64,000 nt of DNA from Devosia beringensis (GCF_014926585.1 NZ_CP045422.1:3874001-3938000), one strand, 5' to 3'; counted from the stretch's first letter, positions 26,788-36,894 are shown. Numbers and translations are program-made. The notes: generated by a model from the sequence alone, not told the origin.

Positions 26788-27920
26788 TGTGCCATTCCCT
26801 CTTCTTCTGGAATTTGAAAGACCCCGCTCGCAACGGGAAGGAGTATGCGGAACTTGGTGCGGCCCGGCCGGCTGTCGCAATCGATGACGCCGCCATGGTC
26901 GCCGACGATCTTGGCCACCAAAGCCAGGCCCAGGCCCGAGCCGTTCTGCTTGGTGGTGACGAAGGGATCAAACAGGAAAGGCAGGATGTCGGGCGGCACG
27001 CCCGGACCATTGTCCTCGATGGTGATTTCGAGCGGCAGCGAAATGCGTTCGGAGACGCCCATCACGGCGATGCGGATGCCCGGCCGGAAGGCGGTCGAGA
27101 ACTTGATCTCGGGGTTCTGCGTGCGGTCCAGTGATTCCGAGGCGTTCTTGACCAGGTTGAGGAAGACCTGGATCAGCTGGTCGCGGTTGCCATAGACCGG
27201 CGGCAGCGACGGATCATATTCTTCGGCAAAGGCGATGCCGCGGGCGACGCCATTGCGCGCCAGCAGCTTCACCCGGTCGAGGATGACGTGGATATTGATG
27301 GGTTCGCGCTCCATCGGGCGCTCGTCGCCGAACACCTCCACCCGGTCGATCAGGTGGACGATGCGATCGGTTTCTTCGCGGATCAGCCGGGCCAGCGGCA
27401 CCTCGTCGCTGGTGACGGTCTGTTCCAGCAGTTGCGCCGCGCCACGAATGCCCGAAAGCGGGTTCTTGATTTCGTGCGCCAGCATGGAGGCCAGGCCCGT
27501 GACCGAGCGCGCCGCGCCGCGCGACACCATCTGCCGATCGATCTTGTCGGCCATGGTGCGCTCCTGGATCAGCAGCGCAATACGGCCATCGCTGTCCGAG
27601 AGTGGGCTGGCGAAGACATCGGCCACGCGCTCGTCGCCAAAGCGGGAGGAGCCGACCCGGACGCGATATTCGGTCATCGGCGCGCGCCGCAAAGCCACGG
27701 TTTCCACCAGGCTGATGATGGGGGAGCCAAAGGCGATCAGGTCATCGAGCTTCTGGCGCACCAGCACGCTCAGCGAGGCGCCGAAAAACGCCTCGGCTGC
27801 ATAGTTCACGAAGACGATCTGGCGGTCTTCGCCACAGACGATGATCGGCTGCGGCAGCGCCTGCAGCACGGCCGACGAGGCCACTTCCGACACGCCGCGC
27901 TTGGCCTGTTCCACACTCAT
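26784..27920 (-). CDS. ntrB: Nitrogen regulation sensor kinase/phosphatase NtrB
   Basis: NtrB is the soluble kinase and phosphatase of NtrC, governed by PII proteins. The 378-residue protein has an N-terminal PAS domain ([20 protein letters not shown]), a HisKA segment with phospho-accepting His in [18 protein letters not shown], and an HATPase_c domain with EDNGPGVP and [11 protein letters not shown]. No membrane segment is present. It overlaps dusB upstream and ntrC downstream by 4 nt each, so dusB-ntrB-ntrC is one operon, the classic nifR3-ntrBC arrangement. Confidence 0.97.
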   Translation of the reverse strand: MSVEQAKRGVSEVASSAVLQALPQPIIVCGEDRQIVFVNYAAEAFFGASLSVLVRQKLDDLIAFGSPIISLVETVALRRAPMTEYRVRVGSSRFGDERVADVFASPLSDSDGRIALLIQERTMADKIDRQMVSRGAARSVTGLASMLAHEIKNPLSGIRGAAQLLEQTVTSDEVPLARLIREETDRIVHLIDRVEVFGDERPMEREPINIHVILDRVKLLARNGVARGIAFAEEYDPSLPPVYGNRDQLIQVFLNLVKNASESLDRTQNPEIKFSTAFRPGIRIAVMGVSERISLPLEITIEDNGPGVPPDILPFLFDPFVTTKQNGSGLGLALVAKIVGDHGGVIDCDSRPGRTKFRILLPVASGVFQIPEEEGMAQ

Positions 27921-28918
27921 GCTGCCGCTTTCCGGTCATCGGCAAAGATCGAGCGGATCATGCTCAGCACCTCGGCCGGGGTTTCACTGTTGAGGAGCGC
28001 CGTGCGTACCGGCTTGTCGAGCGCGATGCCGGCAGCCTCGGCATACCAGCCCAGATGCTTGCGGGCGGCGCGCAGGCCAACGGCAATGCCATATTCGCCC
28101 AGCATGTCTTCGTAATGCTCTGTGATCAGCGCCACCAGGGCCGCGCCCTGCGGCGCTGGCGCGGCCACCTGCCCCGCCAGGCCCGCGCCGATCTGGCCGA
28201 CCCGCCAGGGCTGGCCCTGGGCCCCGCGTCCGAGCATGACGGCGGCGGCGCCCGACAGCAGCAGCGCCTCGCGCGCCGCCGCCAGGTCGGTGATGTCGCC
28301 ATTGACCACGACGGGCACGTCGACGGCGTCGACCACGGCCCGCACCAGCTCCCAGCGGGCGCTGCCCTTGTAGATTTGCTGGCGCGTGCGGCCGTGCACG
28401 GAAATCATCTGCACGCCGGCATCGACCGCCCGACGCGCCATGTCGGCGGCATTGAGACTGTCATCGTCCCAGCCCAGCCGCATCTTGACCGTCACCGGCA
28501 GCGGCGTCGCCGCGACCACGGCATCGACCAGCCGCATGGCCTGGTCGGGCACGCGCATCAGCGCCGAACCGGCAAAACCATTGGTCACCCGCTTGGACGG
28601 GCAACCGAAATTGATATCGATGATGTCGGCGCCGGCGTCATGCGCCAGCTTGGCGCCACGGGTCATCCACTCGGCCTCGCAGCCGGCCAGCTGCACCATG
28701 TGTGGCAGGCGCGCGGGCTTGCCCAGGCGGCGGGTCATTTCCTTGTTGCCGGTCGCCAGGGCGTTGCTGGCGATCATCTCGGACACCACCATGCCGGCGC
28801 CGTGCCGTTCGGCCTGCTTGCGGAAGGCCAGGTCGGTAATGCCGGCCATCGGGGCGAGAAAGGCACTGTTGTGCGCCAGATGGCTTCCGATGCTTAACTT
28901 GCAGGCACCTTCAGACAC
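27917..28918 (-). CDS. dusB: tRNA-dihydrouridine synthase B (NifR3)
   Basis: DusB reduces uridine to dihydrouridine in the tRNA D-loop with FMN and NADPH. The sequence shows FLAPMAGITDLAFR (FMN site), the catalytic-cysteine segment DINFGCPSKRV, VKMRLGWDD, VHGRTRQQIYKG and VVVNGDITD. It heads the dusB-ntrBC operon. The start is uncertain: GTG 28918 has a weak GGGGCA upstream and gives a normal N-terminus; the frame is open to an ATG at 28963, which would add 15 atypical residues. Confidence 0.94.
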   Translation of the reverse strand: MSEGACKLSIGSHLAHNSAFLAPMAGITDLAFRKQAERHGAGMVVSEMIASNALATGNKEMTRRLGKPARLPHMVQLAGCEAEWMTRGAKLAHDAGADIIDINFGCPSKRVTNGFAGSALMRVPDQAMRLVDAVVAATPLPVTVKMRLGWDDDSLNAADMARRAVDAGVQMISVHGRTRQQIYKGSARWELVRAVVDAVDVPVVVNGDITDLAAAREALLLSGAAAVMLGRGAQGQPWRVGQIGAGLAGQVAAPAPQGAALVALITEHYEDMLGEYGIAVGLRAARKHLGWYAEAAGIALDKPVRTALLNSETPAEVLSMIRSIFADDRKAAA

Positions 28919-29095
28919 AAAACTGCCCCAGAAATGGTCAACGACAAAAATATGCCCGCACAATAGTCAAAAGCGCTTCGTGCGCAATCCCCTTTATAGG
29001 CATAGTGCGCGTTCGGCAGCCCTGCACTTGCCGCATAAGTAAGCCAGCGCTAGACCAGCTTTATGTGACTGTTTCTTGTCCGAGTACGCCGCTCC

Positions 29096-30286
29096 ATGAA
29101 TGAAAAATCCATTGCCGTGATCATCGTGGCGGCCGGCAAGGGAGAGCGCGCCAACCCGGACACGACGGCAGATCCCAAGCAATATCGCCCGATCGGCGGC
29201 GTGCCGGTGCTCAGCCGCACCATTGGCGCCTTCCTGTCCCATCCCCAGGTCACTTCCGTGCTGACCGTCATTCACGCCGACCATGCCGAACGCTTTGCCG
29301 CGCTTGGTCTGTCCGATGCGCGGCTGCTGCCGCCCGTCACCGGCGGCAGCGACCGGCAGGCTTCGGTGCTGGCGGGGCTGCAGGCCCTGGCGCCGCAGCG
29401 ACCCGACCTGGTGCTGATCCAGGACGCGGCACGGCCCTTTGCTTCGCCAGAGGTGATCGACAATGTCATTGCCGCGCTTGAACAGCATGATGGCGCCCTG
29501 CCCGTGGCAGCGGTCACCGATACGATCAAGCGCTCGCTCGATGGCCAGCGGGTCGCGACGACCGAGGATCGCAGCCAGCTGTTTGCCGCGCAGACGCCGC
29601 AGGGCTTTCGCTTCGGCCAGGTGTTCTCGGCCCATATGCGCGCCTCAACCATCCGCCGGCAGTTCACCGACGATGCCGAGATCGCCGAATGGGCGGGGCT
29701 GCGCGTCGCCATGGTTGGCGGGCACCGCGACAATATCAAGATCACCCATCCCGAGGATTTCGCCCGGGCCGAACGCCTGCTGGCTGGAGACGTGACCATG
29801 GAAACCCGCATCGGCACCGGCTTTGATGTCCATTCCTTCGAGCCGGGCGACCATGTCTGGCTGGGCGGCGTGCGCATTCCCTATAAATTCAAGCTCAATG
29901 GCCATTCCGATTCCGACGTCGCCCTGCATGCGCTGACCGACGCGCTCTATGGCGCCATCGGCGCCGGCGATATCGGCGTGCATTTCCCGCCCAGCGACAT
30001 GCAGTGGAAAGGCGCCGCCTCTCCCCTCTTTCTCAAGCATGCCGGCGATCTGGTCGCCCAGGCCGGTGGCCGCATCGTCAATCTGGACGTGACAATCGTC
30101 TGCGAAGGACCCAAGATTGCCCCGCACGTGCCGGCAATGCGGGGGATCATTGCGCAGACACTGGGCATTGCGCCTGCCCGCATCGCGGTCAAGGCGACGA
30201 CAAGTGAGAAGCTCGGCTTTACCGGGCGCGAGGAGGGTATTGTGGCCATGGCGAGTGCAAGCATCGAAGTGCCGAGGGTCGATTGA
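29096..30286 (+). CDS. ispDF: Bifunctional IspD/IspF enzyme of isoprenoid synthesis
   Basis: The 396-residue fusion carries two steps of the MEP pathway. The N-terminal half is 2-C-methyl-D-erythritol 4-phosphate cytidylyltransferase (IIVAAGKGERANP, PKQYRPIGG, IQDAARPFAS). The C-terminal half is 2-C-methyl-D-erythritol 2,4-cyclodiphosphate synthase, beginning METRIGTGFDVHSFEPGD with metal ligands in DVH and in GHSDSDVALHALTDAL. Such fusions are usual in Hyphomicrobiales. It is divergent from dusB across 177 nt, and its stop codon overlaps the start of the following gene (TGATG). Confidence 0.97.
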   Translation: MNEKSIAVIIVAAGKGERANPDTTADPKQYRPIGGVPVLSRTIGAFLSHPQVTSVLTVIHADHAERFAALGLSDARLLPPVTGGSDRQASVLAGLQALAPQRPDLVLIQDAARPFASPEVIDNVIAALEQHDGALPVAAVTDTIKRSLDGQRVATTEDRSQLFAAQTPQGFRFGQVFSAHMRASTIRRQFTDDAEIAEWAGLRVAMVGGHRDNIKITHPEDFARAERLLAGDVTMETRIGTGFDVHSFEPGDHVWLGGVRIPYKFKLNGHSDSDVALHALTDALYGAIGAGDIGVHFPPSDMQWKGAASPLFLKHAGDLVAQAGGRIVNLDVTIVCEGPKIAPHVPAMRGIIAQTLGIAPARIAVKATTSEKLGFTGREEGIVAMASASIEVPRVD

Positions 30287-30792
30287 TGGCCCCTAAACCG
30301 ACGACTACAGACCAAACCGATCCCGCCCAGCAGGTGATCACCCTGCTCAGCGCGGCCGGCAAGACCATCGTCACCGCCGAAAGCTGCACCGGCGGCCTGA
30401 TCGCCGCGGCGCTGACCGACATTCCCGGCTCATCAAGCGCGTTTTTCGGCGGCTATGTCACCTATGCCAATGAGGCCAAGTCGCGCATGATCCATGTGCA
30501 GGCGCGCCTGATCCGCGACTATGGTGCGGTCAGCAACCAGGTGGCCCGGGCCATGGCCGACGGCGCCCGCAACACCGCCCATGCCGATTACGCCGTGGCG
30601 GTAACCGGCATTGCCGGCCCTGACGGCGGAACGGACAAGAAGCCCGTCGGGCTGGTCTATGTGGCGGTCTCGACCGAACTGGCTACCGTGGTCATCGAGC
30701 ATCAGTTCGGCGATCTGGGCCGGGCGGAGATCCGCCAGGCCAGCGTCAAGGCGGCACTTGATCTGGTGCTGCAGGTGCTGGCCAGCGCCTAG
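30286..30792 (+). CDS. CinA C-terminal domain protein (nicotinamide-nucleotide amidohydrolase family)
   Basis: The 168-residue protein is a stand-alone CinA-C domain of the PncC type, which deamidates nicotinamide mononucleotide to nicotinate mononucleotide in NAD recycling. Family marks are VTAESCTGGLIAAALTDIPGSS, AVTGIAGPDGGTDKKPVG and GDLGRAEIRQASVKAAL. The N-terminal CinA domain is absent, as in E. coli PncC. The ATG shares one base with the ispDF stop codon. Its TAG overlaps the stop codon of the converging gene in the shared four bases CTAG. Confidence 0.9.
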   Translation: MAPKPTTTDQTDPAQQVITLLSAAGKTIVTAESCTGGLIAAALTDIPGSSSAFFGGYVTYANEAKSRMIHVQARLIRDYGAVSNQVARAMADGARNTAHADYAVAVTGIAGPDGGTDKKPVGLVYVAVSTELATVVIEHQFGDLGRAEIRQASVKAALDLVLQVLASA

Positions 30793-31226
30793 CCAAACCT
30801 GCGGTCGGCCTCGTCGCTGAAGGCTTGCATGATCTCTTCCTGCTTGGCGGCAAAGGCCGGCTCGGCAATGGCGGCAACGAAGGGATTGGAGATCTTGAAG
30901 TCGATCTCGAAGCGGACCCGCGTGCCCATGCCCTCGGGCTCGAAGCGCCAGAGGCTGTCTAGATAGGCAAAGGGGCCGTCCACGGCCTTGGCCGCGATGG
31001 TCAGCGCCGCTGCGTCGGCGGTCACCCGGCTGGTATAGGCCTGGGTGATCGGGCCGAAGCTCAGCGTCATCCTGGCCAGCTGCGTCCTGCCATCGGCGGC
31101 CGGATCGGGCCGGACCTCCATGGCCCGGCAATTGGCGATAAAGCGCGGATAATCCTCGAGATCGGCGACGATCTCGAACATGCGCTGCGGCAGATGCGGC
31201 ACGTGCCGCTCAAAGAAACGTTTCAT
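30789..31226 (-). CDS. Coq10/RatA-like START-domain protein
   Basis: A 145-residue protein of the polyketide cyclase/START fold, most like Coq10 or Rat[31 protein letters not shown] and the late IDFKISNPFVAAIAEPAF. Coq10 proteins bind ubiquinone and help respiratory electron transfer. It begins at ATG 31226, overlapping the lipA stop codon (TGATG); the longer open frame through lipA is not real. lipA-coq10 pairs are common in alphaproteobacteria. Confidence 0.88.
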   Translation of the reverse strand: MKRFFERHVPHLPQRMFEIVADLEDYPRFIANCRAMEVRPDPAADGRTQLARMTLSFGPITQAYTSRVTADAAALTIAAKAVDGPFAYLDSLWRFEPEGMGTRVRFEIDFKISNPFVAAIAEPAFAAKQEEIMQAFSDEADRRFG

Positions 31227-32179
31227 CAGTGACCGAGCTTTGCCATCCGGGCCGCCTTGAGAGCAGCGAAATCCTCGCCGGCATGGTGCGACGAGCGCGT
31301 CAGCGGGCTCGACGACACCAGCGAGAAGCCCTTGGCCGTGGCGACGGTGGCATAGGACTTGAATTCGTCTGGCGTGACGAAGCTGATCAGGGGCGTGTGC
31401 TTCTTGGTCGGCTGCAGATACTGGCCGATGGTGAGGAAGTCGACGTCGGCGGTGCGCAGGTCGTCCATCAGCGCCAGCACTTCGTTGCGCTCCTCGCCCA
31501 GGCCCACCATGATGCCCGACTTGGTGAACATGGTGGGGTCGAGTTCCTTGACCCGCTGCAGCAGCCGGATCGAATGGAAGTAACGGGCGCCGGGGCGCAC
31601 CTTGAGATATTTCGACGGCACGGTTTCGAGGTTGTGATTGAACACGTCCGGCTTGGCGGCCACGACGATCTCCAGGGCCCCCTCCTTGCGCAGGAAGTCG
31701 GGCGTCAGGATTTCGATCGTGGTGCGCGGGTTGCGCGCCCTTATGGCCAGGATCACGTCGGCAAAGTGCTGCGCCCCACCATCGGCCAGGTCGTCGCGGT
31801 CGACCGAGGTGATCACCACATGCTGCAGGCCGAGCTTTTGCACGGCCAAAGCGACATTTTCGGGCTCGCGCGGATCGAGCGGCCCGGGCATGCCGGTGCG
31901 CACATTGCAGAAGGCGCAGGCGCGGGTGCAGATCTCGCCCATGATCATCATGGTGGCGTGCTTCTTGCTCCAGCATTCCCCGATATTGGGGCAGCCGGCT
32001 TCCTCGCAGACCGTCACCAGGCCGTGCTCGCGCACGATGGCCTGGGTTTCCTTGTAGACCGGCGAGCCCGGCGCGCGGACGCGGATCCAGTCGGGCTTGC
32101 GCAGCACGACGCTGTCGGGCCGGTTGGCCTTTTCAGGGTGCCGCGGCTTGAGCGCGGAATTGTCTATGAGCGTAACCAC
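31226..32179 (-). CDS. lipA: Lipoyl synthase
   Basis: LipA inserts two sulfur atoms into protein-bound octanoyl groups, making lipoyl cofactor for the dehydrogenase complexes encoded just upstream. It is a radical-SAM enzyme with [10 protein letters not shown] as the SAM [4Fe-4S] site. The auxiliary cluster cysteines lie in [13 protein letters not shown], and the C-terminal serine ligand in [12 protein letters not shown]. The 317-residue length is normal. It lies in the same direction as the pyruvate dehydrogenase genes, separated from lpdA by an oxidoreductase gene. Confidence 0.97.
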   Translation of the reverse strand: MVTLIDNSALKPRHPEKANRPDSVVLRKPDWIRVRAPGSPVYKETQAIVREHGLVTVCEEAGCPNIGECWSKKHATMMIMGEICTRACAFCNVRTGMPGPLDPREPENVALAVQKLGLQHVVITSVDRDDLADGGAQHFADVILAIRARNPRTTIEILTPDFLRKEGALEIVVAAKPDVFNHNLETVPSKYLKVRPGARYFHSIRLLQRVKELDPTMFTKSGIMVGLGEERNEVLALMDDLRTADVDFLTIGQYLQPTKKHTPLISFVTPDEFKSYATVATAKGFSLVSSSPLTRSSHHAGEDFAALKAARMAKLGH

Positions 32180-32266
32180 TTTAGGTCCTGACTGGGCAGT
32201 GTGCCCGTTATATCGCTCCCGAGGGACGCCAGTTCAACCCGGTCTTTTTGCTTAAGGCGCCGTCGT

Positions 32267-33307
32267 CTATTGCATGATCTCGGCGATTTCGACCCAGTCG
32301 CCGCCGCGCGAGGCCGAGAGAATGGTCGCCTGCACCAGCGCCAGCGAATGCAGGTTATCCGCGCCCGAGCTGAAGCGGGCCGGAACCGTGCCGGTCTCGA
32401 TCACCTTGGCGATGGCGCCCAGCGTGCCCCGGCGGTCGGCCAGCTCGATCGGCGCGAGATCGGTCGGCACCAGCGCCTGGTCGCGCTCGCGCAGCGCCAG
32501 CCGGTCCGGCCCGGCCACGCCCATGAAATGGTCGCGCGAGCTCCAGATGATCTCGCCTTCCGAGCAGTCCATGGTCCATTCGCCGGCCCAGGGCGTGACC
32601 GGCCCGCTGCTCATCCAGGAGCCGCGATAGGAGACGATGGTGCCCTTTTCGAATTCCAGCGTCGCCACCCCGATGGGGTGGAAGTTGAACGGGCTGCCCA
32701 CCGGATTCCAGGTGCGGCAGGAGACGCGCTTGGGCTCGTCGCCCAGCACCATGCGCATCAGGTCGAAATGGTGGATCGACATATCCGCCAGCAGCGGATC
32801 GGGCATGTCCCAATAGCGATAGCCCTGGCTGGGCGCATGGCGACGAAAATCGATCGACACCAGGTTGACCGGGCCGAACTTGCCGGCCCCGACCAGTTCG
32901 GCGGCGGCGATCGGCGCCGGCTGGAAGCGATAGTTCTGGCTGACCATCAGCACCCTGCCCCGTTCCCGCGCCAGAGCCACCAGTTCCTTGGCCTGAGCAA
33001 TGGTCGAGGCAAAGGGTTTTTCGACGATGACATTGAGCCCCAGCTCAAGGCACTGCTTGACCACCGGGTAATGCGCCTCGGTGCGCAGGGTGCAGATTGC
33101 CAGGTCCGGCTCGACGGCCTGCAGCGCCGCGTCCAGGCTCAAAAAGCACTTGGACTCGGCAATGCCGAGCTCGGCCTGCACCCGTGCCAGCGCCTCGGGA
33201 TTGGAATCCACATAGCCCACCATCTCAACAGTGGGAACATTGGGGATAACTTCCTTGGTCCAGCTGAATCCCCAGTGTCCCAGCCCAACCTGAATAGCTT
33301 TGACCAT
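32267..33307 (-). CDS. Gfo/Idh/MocA-family oxidoreductase
   Basis: A 346-residue NAD(P)-dependent sugar or polyol oxidoreductase of the Gfo/Idh/MocA family. The Rossmann start is IQVGLGHWGFSWTKEV. The catalytic-lysine motif reads NVIVEKPFAST (EKP), and DMSIHHFDLMRMVLG carries the usual histidine. The substrate cannot be predicted. AAGGAG precedes the ATG by 8 nt, and that spacer contains a DnaA-box-like TTATCCACA. The gene lies between lpdA and lipA and is not a normal part of a pyruvate dehydrogenase cluster. Confidence 0.88.
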   Translation of the reverse strand: MVKAIQVGLGHWGFSWTKEVIPNVPTVEMVGYVDSNPEALARVQAELGIAESKCFLSLDAALQAVEPDLAICTLRTEAHYPVVKQCLELGLNVIVEKPFASTIAQAKELVALARERGRVLMVSQNYRFQPAPIAAAELVGAGKFGPVNLVSIDFRRHAPSQGYRYWDMPDPLLADMSIHHFDLMRMVLGDEPKRVSCRTWNPVGSPFNFHPIGVATLEFEKGTIVSYRGSWMSSGPVTPWAGEWTMDCSEGEIIWSSRDHFMGVAGPDRLALRERDQALVPTDLAPIELADRRGTLGAIAKVIETGTVPARFSSGADNLHSLALVQATILSASRGGDWVEIAEIMQ

Positions 33308-33348
33308 GTGGATAACTCCTTGAAAACCTGTGGAAGCAGTGTGGATAA
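33307..33348. other. Two perfect DnaA-box 9-mers between lpdA and the oxidoreductase gene
   Basis: TGTGGATAA (complement of TTATCCACA) occurs at 33307-33315 and again at 33340-33348, with a weaker TGTGGAAGC-like box between them. The first overlaps the ribosome-binding spacer and start codon of the oxidoreductase gene. Two exact matches within 42 bp are unlikely by chance in GC-rich DNA, but DnaA binding is inference. Confidence 0.4.
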
Positions 33349-33356
33349 ACCGGCGA

Positions 33357-34796
33357 TTACATGTTCAGCGCGCGGCCATAGGCGTCCAGCACGCTTTCCT
33401 TCATCGTCTCGCTGAGCGTGGGATGCGGGAAAATGGTGTGCATCAGCTCTTCCTCGGTGGTTTCGAGGTTCATGGCGATGACAAAGCCCTGGATCAGCTC
33501 GGTGACTTCCGCGCCCACCATGTGTGCGCCGAGCAGTTCGCCGGTCTTGGCATCGAAAATGGTCTTGACCAGCCCGTCGGGCTCGCCAAGGGCGATGGCC
33601 TTGCCATTGCCGATGAAGGGGAAGCGGCCGACCTTGATCTCGCGGCCGGTCTCCTTGGCCTTGGCCTCGGTCAGGCCGACGCTGGCCACCTGCGGCTCGC
33701 AATAGGTGCAGCCTGGCACCAAAAGCTTGTTGAGCCCATGCACCTTCATGCCGGCAATCTTTTCGACCGTGATCACCGCCTCATGCTCGGCCTTGTGCGC
33801 CAGCATGGGTGGGCCGGCGACGTCGCCAATAGCCCAGATGCCGGCGACATTGGTCGCGCCATAACCATCGATGACAATGGCGCCGCGCTCGGTTTTGACG
33901 CCGACATTTTCGAGGCCGATGCCCTCGATATTGCACATCACCCCGACAGCCGAGATCAGCTTGTCACCGGCGATCTGCTGCTTGCTGCCATCCTTGAGCA
34001 CGACATGGGCCACGACGCCGGCGCCTGACTTGTCGACCTTTTCCACCTTGGTGTCGGTGAGGATCTTGATGCCGCGCTTTTCGAGGCGCTTGCGCGCCAA
34101 GGCGGAAATCTCGGCATCTTCCACCGGCATGATCTGCGGCAGCAGCTCGATCACGGTCACTTCCGCGCCCATGGAGCTGTAGAAGGAGGCGAACTCGACG
34201 CCGATGGCGCCCGAGCCCATGACGACCAGGCTCTTGGGCATTTCGGCGGGCTTCATCGCCTCGAAATAGGTCCAGATCTTGTCGCCATCCGGCTCGATGC
34301 CGGGCAGCACGCGTGGCCGCGCGCCGGTAGCGATGATGATGTTCTTGGCCTTGTAGGTGCCCTCGCCCAGCGCATTCTTGGGGGGCGGCACCTGCGGCTG
34401 CACGATGGCCTTCTTGGTCGGCGCGACAGTGACTTCACCGGGCTTGGTGATGACGGCCTCGCCCCAAATGATGTCGACCTTGTTCTTCTTCATCAGGAAC
34501 TGCACGCCGTTGTTCATCTGCGCCGCTATGGCGCGTGAACGTTTGACCACGCCGTCGATGTCGAAGCCGAACTTTTCCGCCGTCAGGCCATAGTCCTTGG
34601 CATGGGTCATGTGGCCATAGACTTCGGCCGAACGCAGCAGCGCCTTGGTCGGGATGCAGCCCCAGTTCGAGCAAATGCCAGCCATGTGCTCGCGCTCGAT
34701 AATGCCCACTTTCATGCCCAGCTGCGCGCCACGAATGGCGGCAATATAGCCGCCGGGACCGGCGCCGATAACGAGAAGATCGTATTGGTCAGCCAT
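33357..34796 (-). CDS. lpdA: Dihydrolipoamide dehydrogenase (E3)
   Basis: E3 reoxidises the dihydrolipoyl arms of the E2 component and makes NADH. The 479-residue flavoprotein has the FAD site VIGAGPGGYIAAIRGAQLG, the redox disulfide in CSNWGCIPTKALL, the NAD site VVMGSGAIGVEFASFY and the C-terminal active-site histidine in HTIFPHPTLSE. GGAGG stands before the ATG. It is in the pyruvate dehydrogenase gene run, 42 nt after an esterase-like gene, so it is probably the E3 of that complex. Confidence 0.96.
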   Translation of the reverse strand: MADQYDLLVIGAGPGGYIAAIRGAQLGMKVGIIEREHMAGICSNWGCIPTKALLRSAEVYGHMTHAKDYGLTAEKFGFDIDGVVKRSRAIAAQMNNGVQFLMKKNKVDIIWGEAVITKPGEVTVAPTKKAIVQPQVPPPKNALGEGTYKAKNIIIATGARPRVLPGIEPDGDKIWTYFEAMKPAEMPKSLVVMGSGAIGVEFASFYSSMGAEVTVIELLPQIMPVEDAEISALARKRLEKRGIKILTDTKVEKVDKSGAGVVAHVVLKDGSKQQIAGDKLISAVGVMCNIEGIGLENVGVKTERGAIVIDGYGATNVAGIWAIGDVAGPPMLAHKAEHEAVITVEKIAGMKVHGLNKLLVPGCTYCEPQVASVGLTEAKAKETGREIKVGRFPFIGNGKAIALGEPDGLVKTIFDAKTGELLGAHMVGAEVTELIQGFVIAMNLETTEEELMHTIFPHPTLSETMKESVLDAYGRALNM

Positions 34797-34838
34797 TTGG
34801 GCCTCCAGAAAAGTCGCGGGAATGATTGGTTGGCTGGG

Positions 34839-35486
34839 TCAAAGGCCCAGCATGGATGTGACGACGGGTACCAGGGCAACCCCGATGGCCCGCGTGTTCT
34901 TGGCGTCGAGGTGCACGCCGTCTTCCGGATCGGCCTGGGCCACGGTGGAGGCGTCAAAGAAGCCGGTATCCCACTCTTCGGCGCGACGGGCATAGTGGGC
35001 GGCAAACTGGCTCGATTGCTCAAGGCCATGGGCCAGGCCGCCAAAGTGACCCATCATGTCGGCATTTTCGCTCTGGCAGAGCAGCGGCGGGGCGATCAGC
35101 AGGATTTTCGGCGCCGTTTCGTCCTTGCCGGCATAGTGGCCGCGGATGATCTGCACCAGGCGGCGCATGCCGAATGAGGCTTCCAGCGCCGAGCCGCAGA
35201 TGGCCGGCTTGATGTCATTGGTGCCCAGCATGATGATGACGAGGTCGAGCGGGCTGTGGCTTTCGAGCAGCGTGGGCAGGATGCGGGCGCCATTGCGGTC
35301 GGCATTGGCGTACCAGTCGTCCGACACCGTGGTGCGCCCGCCCAGCCCCTCGGCAATCACCCGGACCTTGCCGGCCAGCCCGGCTTCGAGCACGCTCGGC
35401 CAGCGGTCCGCATAGGCATGGCGCGCACCGCCGGTCGGATTGGCCCCAAAGGTCAGACTGTCGCCATAGGCCAGAATGGTTTTCAT
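34839..35486 (-). CDS. SGNH/GDSL-family hydrolase
   Basis: A 215-residue esterase-like hydrolase. The SGNH residues are visible: the serine in AYGDSLTFGANP, the glycine block in EGLGGRTTV, the asparagine in MLGTNDIK and the catalytic Asp-His in EDGVHLDAKN. No signal peptide is present, so the enzyme is probably cytoplasmic, like arylesterases and acyl-CoA thioesterase-like members. It sits 14 nt after pdhC and before lpdA and is likely co-transcribed with them. The substrate is unknown. Confidence 0.88.
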   Translation of the reverse strand: MKTILAYGDSLTFGANPTGGARHAYADRWPSVLEAGLAGKVRVIAEGLGGRTTVSDDWYANADRNGARILPTLLESHSPLDLVIIMLGTNDIKPAICGSALEASFGMRRLVQIIRGHYAGKDETAPKILLIAPPLLCQSENADMMGHFGGLAHGLEQSSQFAAHYARRAEEWDTGFFDASTVAQADPEDGVHLDAKNTRAIGVALVPVVTSMLGL

Positions 35487-35500
35487 GGAGCCAGGCCCTC

Positions 35501-36883
35501 CTAGGCCAGCATCATCACGGGATTTTCGATCAGCCCCTTGAACACGCCGAGCACTTCGGCGCCCAGGGCACCGTCGACGGCACGGTGATCGCAGCTCAGC
35601 GTCACGGTCATGAACTGACCGATCTTGATCTCGCCCTTGTCGGCAAAGACGCGTTCTTCACCCACGCCCACGGCCAGGATCGTGCCATGCGGCGGGTTGA
35701 TGACGGCCGAAAAGCTGGTAATGCCGAACATGCCCAGATTGGAGACCGAGGAGGCCCCGCCCTGATATTCATGCGGGGCGAGCTTCTTGGACTTGGCGCG
35801 CGTCGCCAGATCCTTCACCGTCTCGGAAATCTCGCGCAGGGTCAGCGTGTCGCAGCCCTTGACCACCGGGGTGAAGAGGCCACCCGGTACCGCCACGGCG
35901 ACCGCCACGTCACTGCGCTTGTGATACAAAATGCTGTCGCCGGCCCAGGTGGCATTGGCCAGCGGCACGCGCTGCAGGGCCACGGCCCAGGCCTTCATGA
36001 CGAAATCATTGACCGAAAGCTTGTAGCCCGGCTTGCCGTCCTTGCCCTTGGGCGCGGCGGCATTGATCTGCTCGCGCGCCGCCATCAGGGCGTCGATGCG
36101 GCAGTCCAGGTTGAGATAGAAGTGCGGCACCGTCTGCTTGGATTCGGTGAGGCGTGCGGCCACGACCTTGCGCATGCCGTCGTTCGGCACGAGCTCGTAT
36201 GTGCCTTCTTCATAGAGCGCCAGGACCTGGGCCTTGGTCATGCCGGTGGCGGCAGCGCCACCCGATGCCGGAGCACTGGCGGTGGCCGTTGCAGCGGCCT
36301 TGAGCGGGGTTGCGCCCGACTTGGCAGCGACCACGTCGGACTTGACGACGCGGCCCTTGGGACCAGTGCCCGAAATGGCGGCAACATCAATGCCGGCATC
36401 CTTGGCCATGCGGCGGGCCAGCGGCGATGCGAAGACCTTGCCACCAGCGGCCTTTGGCGCAGGCGCCGCATCAGCCGGCTTGGCCGGTGCCGGGTCGGCC
36501 TTGGCCGTGGGCGCCGTCTGCGTTGCTGCGTTGGCTTCCTTGATGGCGCCGGCATCAGCCTTGGCTGGCTCGGCCGCATTTGGCGCTTCGGCCTTGGGGG
36601 CCGCTTCTGCCTTTGGCGCAGCCATGTCGCCGGCGCTTTCGCCGTCCTGCAGCAGGACCGCAATCACCGCGTTGACCTTCACATTGTCGGTGCCTTCGGG
36701 CACCACGATCTTGCCGATCTTGCCCTCGTCGACGGCCTCGACTTCCATCGTGGCCTTGTCGGTTTCGATCTCGGCGATCACGTCGCCGGAGGAGACGGTG
36801 TCGCCCTCCTTGACGTGCCACTTGGCAAGCTTGCCCTCTTCCATCGTCGGAGAGAGCGCCGGCATGGTGATATCAATTGGCAT
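35501..36883 (-). CDS. pdhC: Pyruvate dehydrogenase E2, dihydrolipoamide acetyltransferase
   Basis: E2 moves the acetyl group from lipoyl arm to CoA and forms the core of the complex. The 460-residue protein has one N-terminal lipoyl domain (lysine in [15 protein letters not shown]), a long Ala/Pro/Lys-rich linker, the E1/E3-binding domain at about 147-185 ([19 protein letters not shown]) and the catalytic domain ending with the HxxxDG active site in [19 protein letters not shown] precedes the ATG. It follows pdhB by 11 nt. Confidence 0.96.
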   Translation of the reverse strand: MPIDITMPALSPTMEEGKLAKWHVKEGDTVSSGDVIAEIETDKATMEVEAVDEGKIGKIVVPEGTDNVKVNAVIAVLLQDGESAGDMAAPKAEAAPKAEAPNAAEPAKADAGAIKEANAATQTAPTAKADPAPAKPADAAPAPKAAGGKVFASPLARRMAKDAGIDVAAISGTGPKGRVVKSDVVAAKSGATPLKAAATATASAPASGGAAATGMTKAQVLALYEEGTYELVPNDGMRKVVAARLTESKQTVPHFYLNLDCRIDALMAAREQINAAAPKGKDGKPGYKLSVNDFVMKAWAVALQRVPLANATWAGDSILYHKRSDVAVAVAVPGGLFTPVVKGCDTLTLREISETVKDLATRAKSKKLAPHEYQGGASSVSNLGMFGITSFSAVINPPHGTILAVGVGEERVFADKGEIKIGQFMTVTLSCDHRAVDGALGAEVLGVFKGLIENPVMMLA

Positions 36884-36894
36884 CCCGGTTCTCC

